Shown here: piece after piece, positions 63,278-64,000 of the stretch
How the letters are laid out: each line of letters opens with the position of its first letter
How positions within the stretch are numbered: the first letter of the stretch is position 1
Source: Haloterrigena salifodinae
Lineage (GTDB): Archaea > Halobacteriota > Halobacteria > Halobacteriales > Natrialbaceae
Assembly (NCBI RefSeq): GCF_003977755.1
Contig: NZ_RQWN01000006.1
Location: forward strand, 172,222 to 236,221
Direction of reading: 5' to 3'
Length of the DNA: 64,000 nucleotides
The notes under the pieces: generated by a model
Database searches by the model: none
The model's input: the letters and a program-made list of their open reading frames with translations, nothing else
What the model was told of the DNA's origin: nothing
Translations under genes and position numbers: made by a program

Positions 63278-63457
63278 TCACAGACGACGGGGGAGTACAA
63301 ATAGTGCTCTCCCGTCGATGCTACCAGGGTTAGATGAGTCCGTTCCCGAAAACGCCTTGACCATCAGAACGGTGTGTGAGTCAGGGTCACGCTCGACGAG
63401 ATAGCGCTGTTCTGAGACACCTTCCTGATGATCGCCAGGAATGTATCGACTGGTCAC
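63278..63457 (-). CDS. Possible 59-residue protein, GTG start
   Basis: From GTG (63455-63457) the minus strand reads VTSRYIPGDHQEGVSEQRYL then VERDPDSHTVLMVKAFSG and ends PRRL. The polarity and charge look genuinely coded, but no family or promoter is recognised. It lies between HbpS-like and Rieske genes on the opposite strand. Confidence 0.3.
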   Translation of the reverse strand: MTSRYIPGDHQEGVSEQRYLVERDPDSHTVLMVKAFSGTDSSNPGSIDGRALFVLPRRL

Positions 63458-63568
63458 GGGCCGGAATCAAGAATACGCTTCCACCTCTGTAGACTGTGTC
63501 CGTCCGTTCGTCCACACCCCCCGAATTCTCACTGGTTTATATTGATGTTCAGTATCACAGGTGAACTG

Positions 63569-63578
63569 TTTTTTATAG
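63569..63578 (+). promoter_or_regulatory. TATA box of the Rieske oxygenase gene
   Basis: TTTTTTATAG ends about 22 nt before the ATG at 63600, consistent with leaderless transcription. Confidence 0.45.
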
Positions 63579-63599
63579 GTGTGTCATTTGTGGCCTTGT

Positions 63600-64000
63600 A
63601 TGACACAGTGGGACGAATCACAAACGCAAGCAGTGAGTTCAGATATCACGGAGAAATCAAATGCGTTACCGGCGAAGTATTTCACTGACCCGGAAATCTT
63701 CGAGAGGGAGAAAGAGAAGGTGTTCGGCCAGTACTGGGTGTACGCCGGCCACGCCAACAGCATCAGCGATCCCGGCCAGTACTTCACGCGGACGATCGGC
63801 GATCGGCAACTGATCGTCGTCCGCGGTCACGACGGCGATATCAAAGCGTTCGACAACGTCTGTGCCCACCGCGGCTCGAAGATGGTCGAGGATACGCCGA
63901 TGACCGATCCCGGCGATGCAAAGCGAATCAAGTGTCCGTACCACCTCTGGACGTACGACCTCGAGGGAGAACTCAAAAGCACGCCCAAGAGCTTCGACGA
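63600..64000 (+). CDS. Rieske non-heme iron oxygenase alpha subunit, N-terminal part (cut by window edge)
   Basis: Starts MTQWDESQTQ at 63600 and stays open to the window edge (133 residues). The Rieske cluster ligands are C88-x-H90 (NVCAHRG) and C112-x2-H115 (KCPYHLW). The sequence around YFTDPEIFEREKEKVFGQYW and WTYDLEGEL is typical of ring-hydroxylating or quaternary-ammonium oxygenases, such as the glycine betaine monooxygenase (GbcA-like) group. Given the dimethylglycine dehydrogenase beside it, N-demethylation of glycine betaine to dimethylglycine is the best guess. The mononuclear iron domain lies outside the window. Confidence 0.85.
   Translation, partial: MTQWDESQTQAVSSDITEKSNALPAKYFTDPEIFEREKEKVFGQYWVYAGHANSISDPGQYFTRTIGDRQLIVVRGHDGDIKAFDNVCAHRGSKMVEDTPMTDPGDAKRIKCPYHLWTYDLEGELKSTPKSFD

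Noticed and set aside
1..64000. tRNA and rRNA genes
   Set aside because: No cloverleaf-like or conserved rRNA sequence was noticed on either strand, though I could not run a structural scan.

Overview
The window reads as a haloarchaeal replicon, probably a megaplasmid or secondary chromosome of a Natrialbales-type organism (Haloterrigena/Natrinema-like). The evidence is high-GC coding sequence with AT-rich gaps, very acidic proteins, Tat signal peptides with lipoboxes, leaderless promoters (a TATA-like box about 27 nt before the start codon), haloarchaeal families (HalOD1, DUF7344) and a complete Orc1/Cdc6-ParA replication/partition module at 23.4-28.9 kb. Genus and replicon type are inferences. 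I found no tRNA, rRNA or CRISPR array.

Region 1 (1-22.8 kb) is a plant-polysaccharide/uronate island. It has the tail of one pectate lyase and an intact Tat-exported pectate lyase. A catabolic block holds a 5-dehydro-4-deoxyglucarate dehydratase-like enzyme, an alpha-ketoglutarate-semialdehyde dehydrogenase-like enzyme, a DctPQM TRAP transporter, a UspA protein and a UxuA-like mannonate dehydratase. Two nearly identical IclR regulators bracket the block. The two IclR neighbourhoods look like diverged copies that have decayed reciprocally. The module then gives way to a CNNM/CBS membrane protein, a membrane/coiled-coil protein and an alpha/beta hydrolase.

Region 2 (23.4-28.9 kb) is the replication/partition module: Lrp, PadR, an acidic ParA partner, ParA, a repeat-rich candidate centromere, an AT-rich candidate unwinding element between inverted origin repeats, Orc1/Cdc6, and a seven-copy 42-bp tandem array of the same repeat.

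Region 3 (29-35 kb) is an insertion zone. It holds decayed IS6-type elements carrying hairpin cassettes, an AT-rich membrane gene, a PIN toxin-antitoxin pair, a broken RPA-like gene and gene debris.

Region 4 (35-64 kb) looks like a glycine-betaine/C1 island. It has three molybdopterin formate-dehydrogenase-like catalytic subunits with two NuoF/FdsB-like partners and a DUF1641 protein, two BCCT transporters around a double-HalOD1 protein, serine hydroxymethyltransferase, RidA, a DUF7344 regulator, an aldehyde:ferredoxin-oxidoreductase-like protein without its cluster cysteines, a dimethylglycine/sarcosine dehydrogenase, a GlcG/HbpS protein and the start of a Rieske oxygenase. A coherent reading is betaine import, stepwise demethylation to glycine, glycine-serine conversion, and C1 oxidation through formate to CO2.
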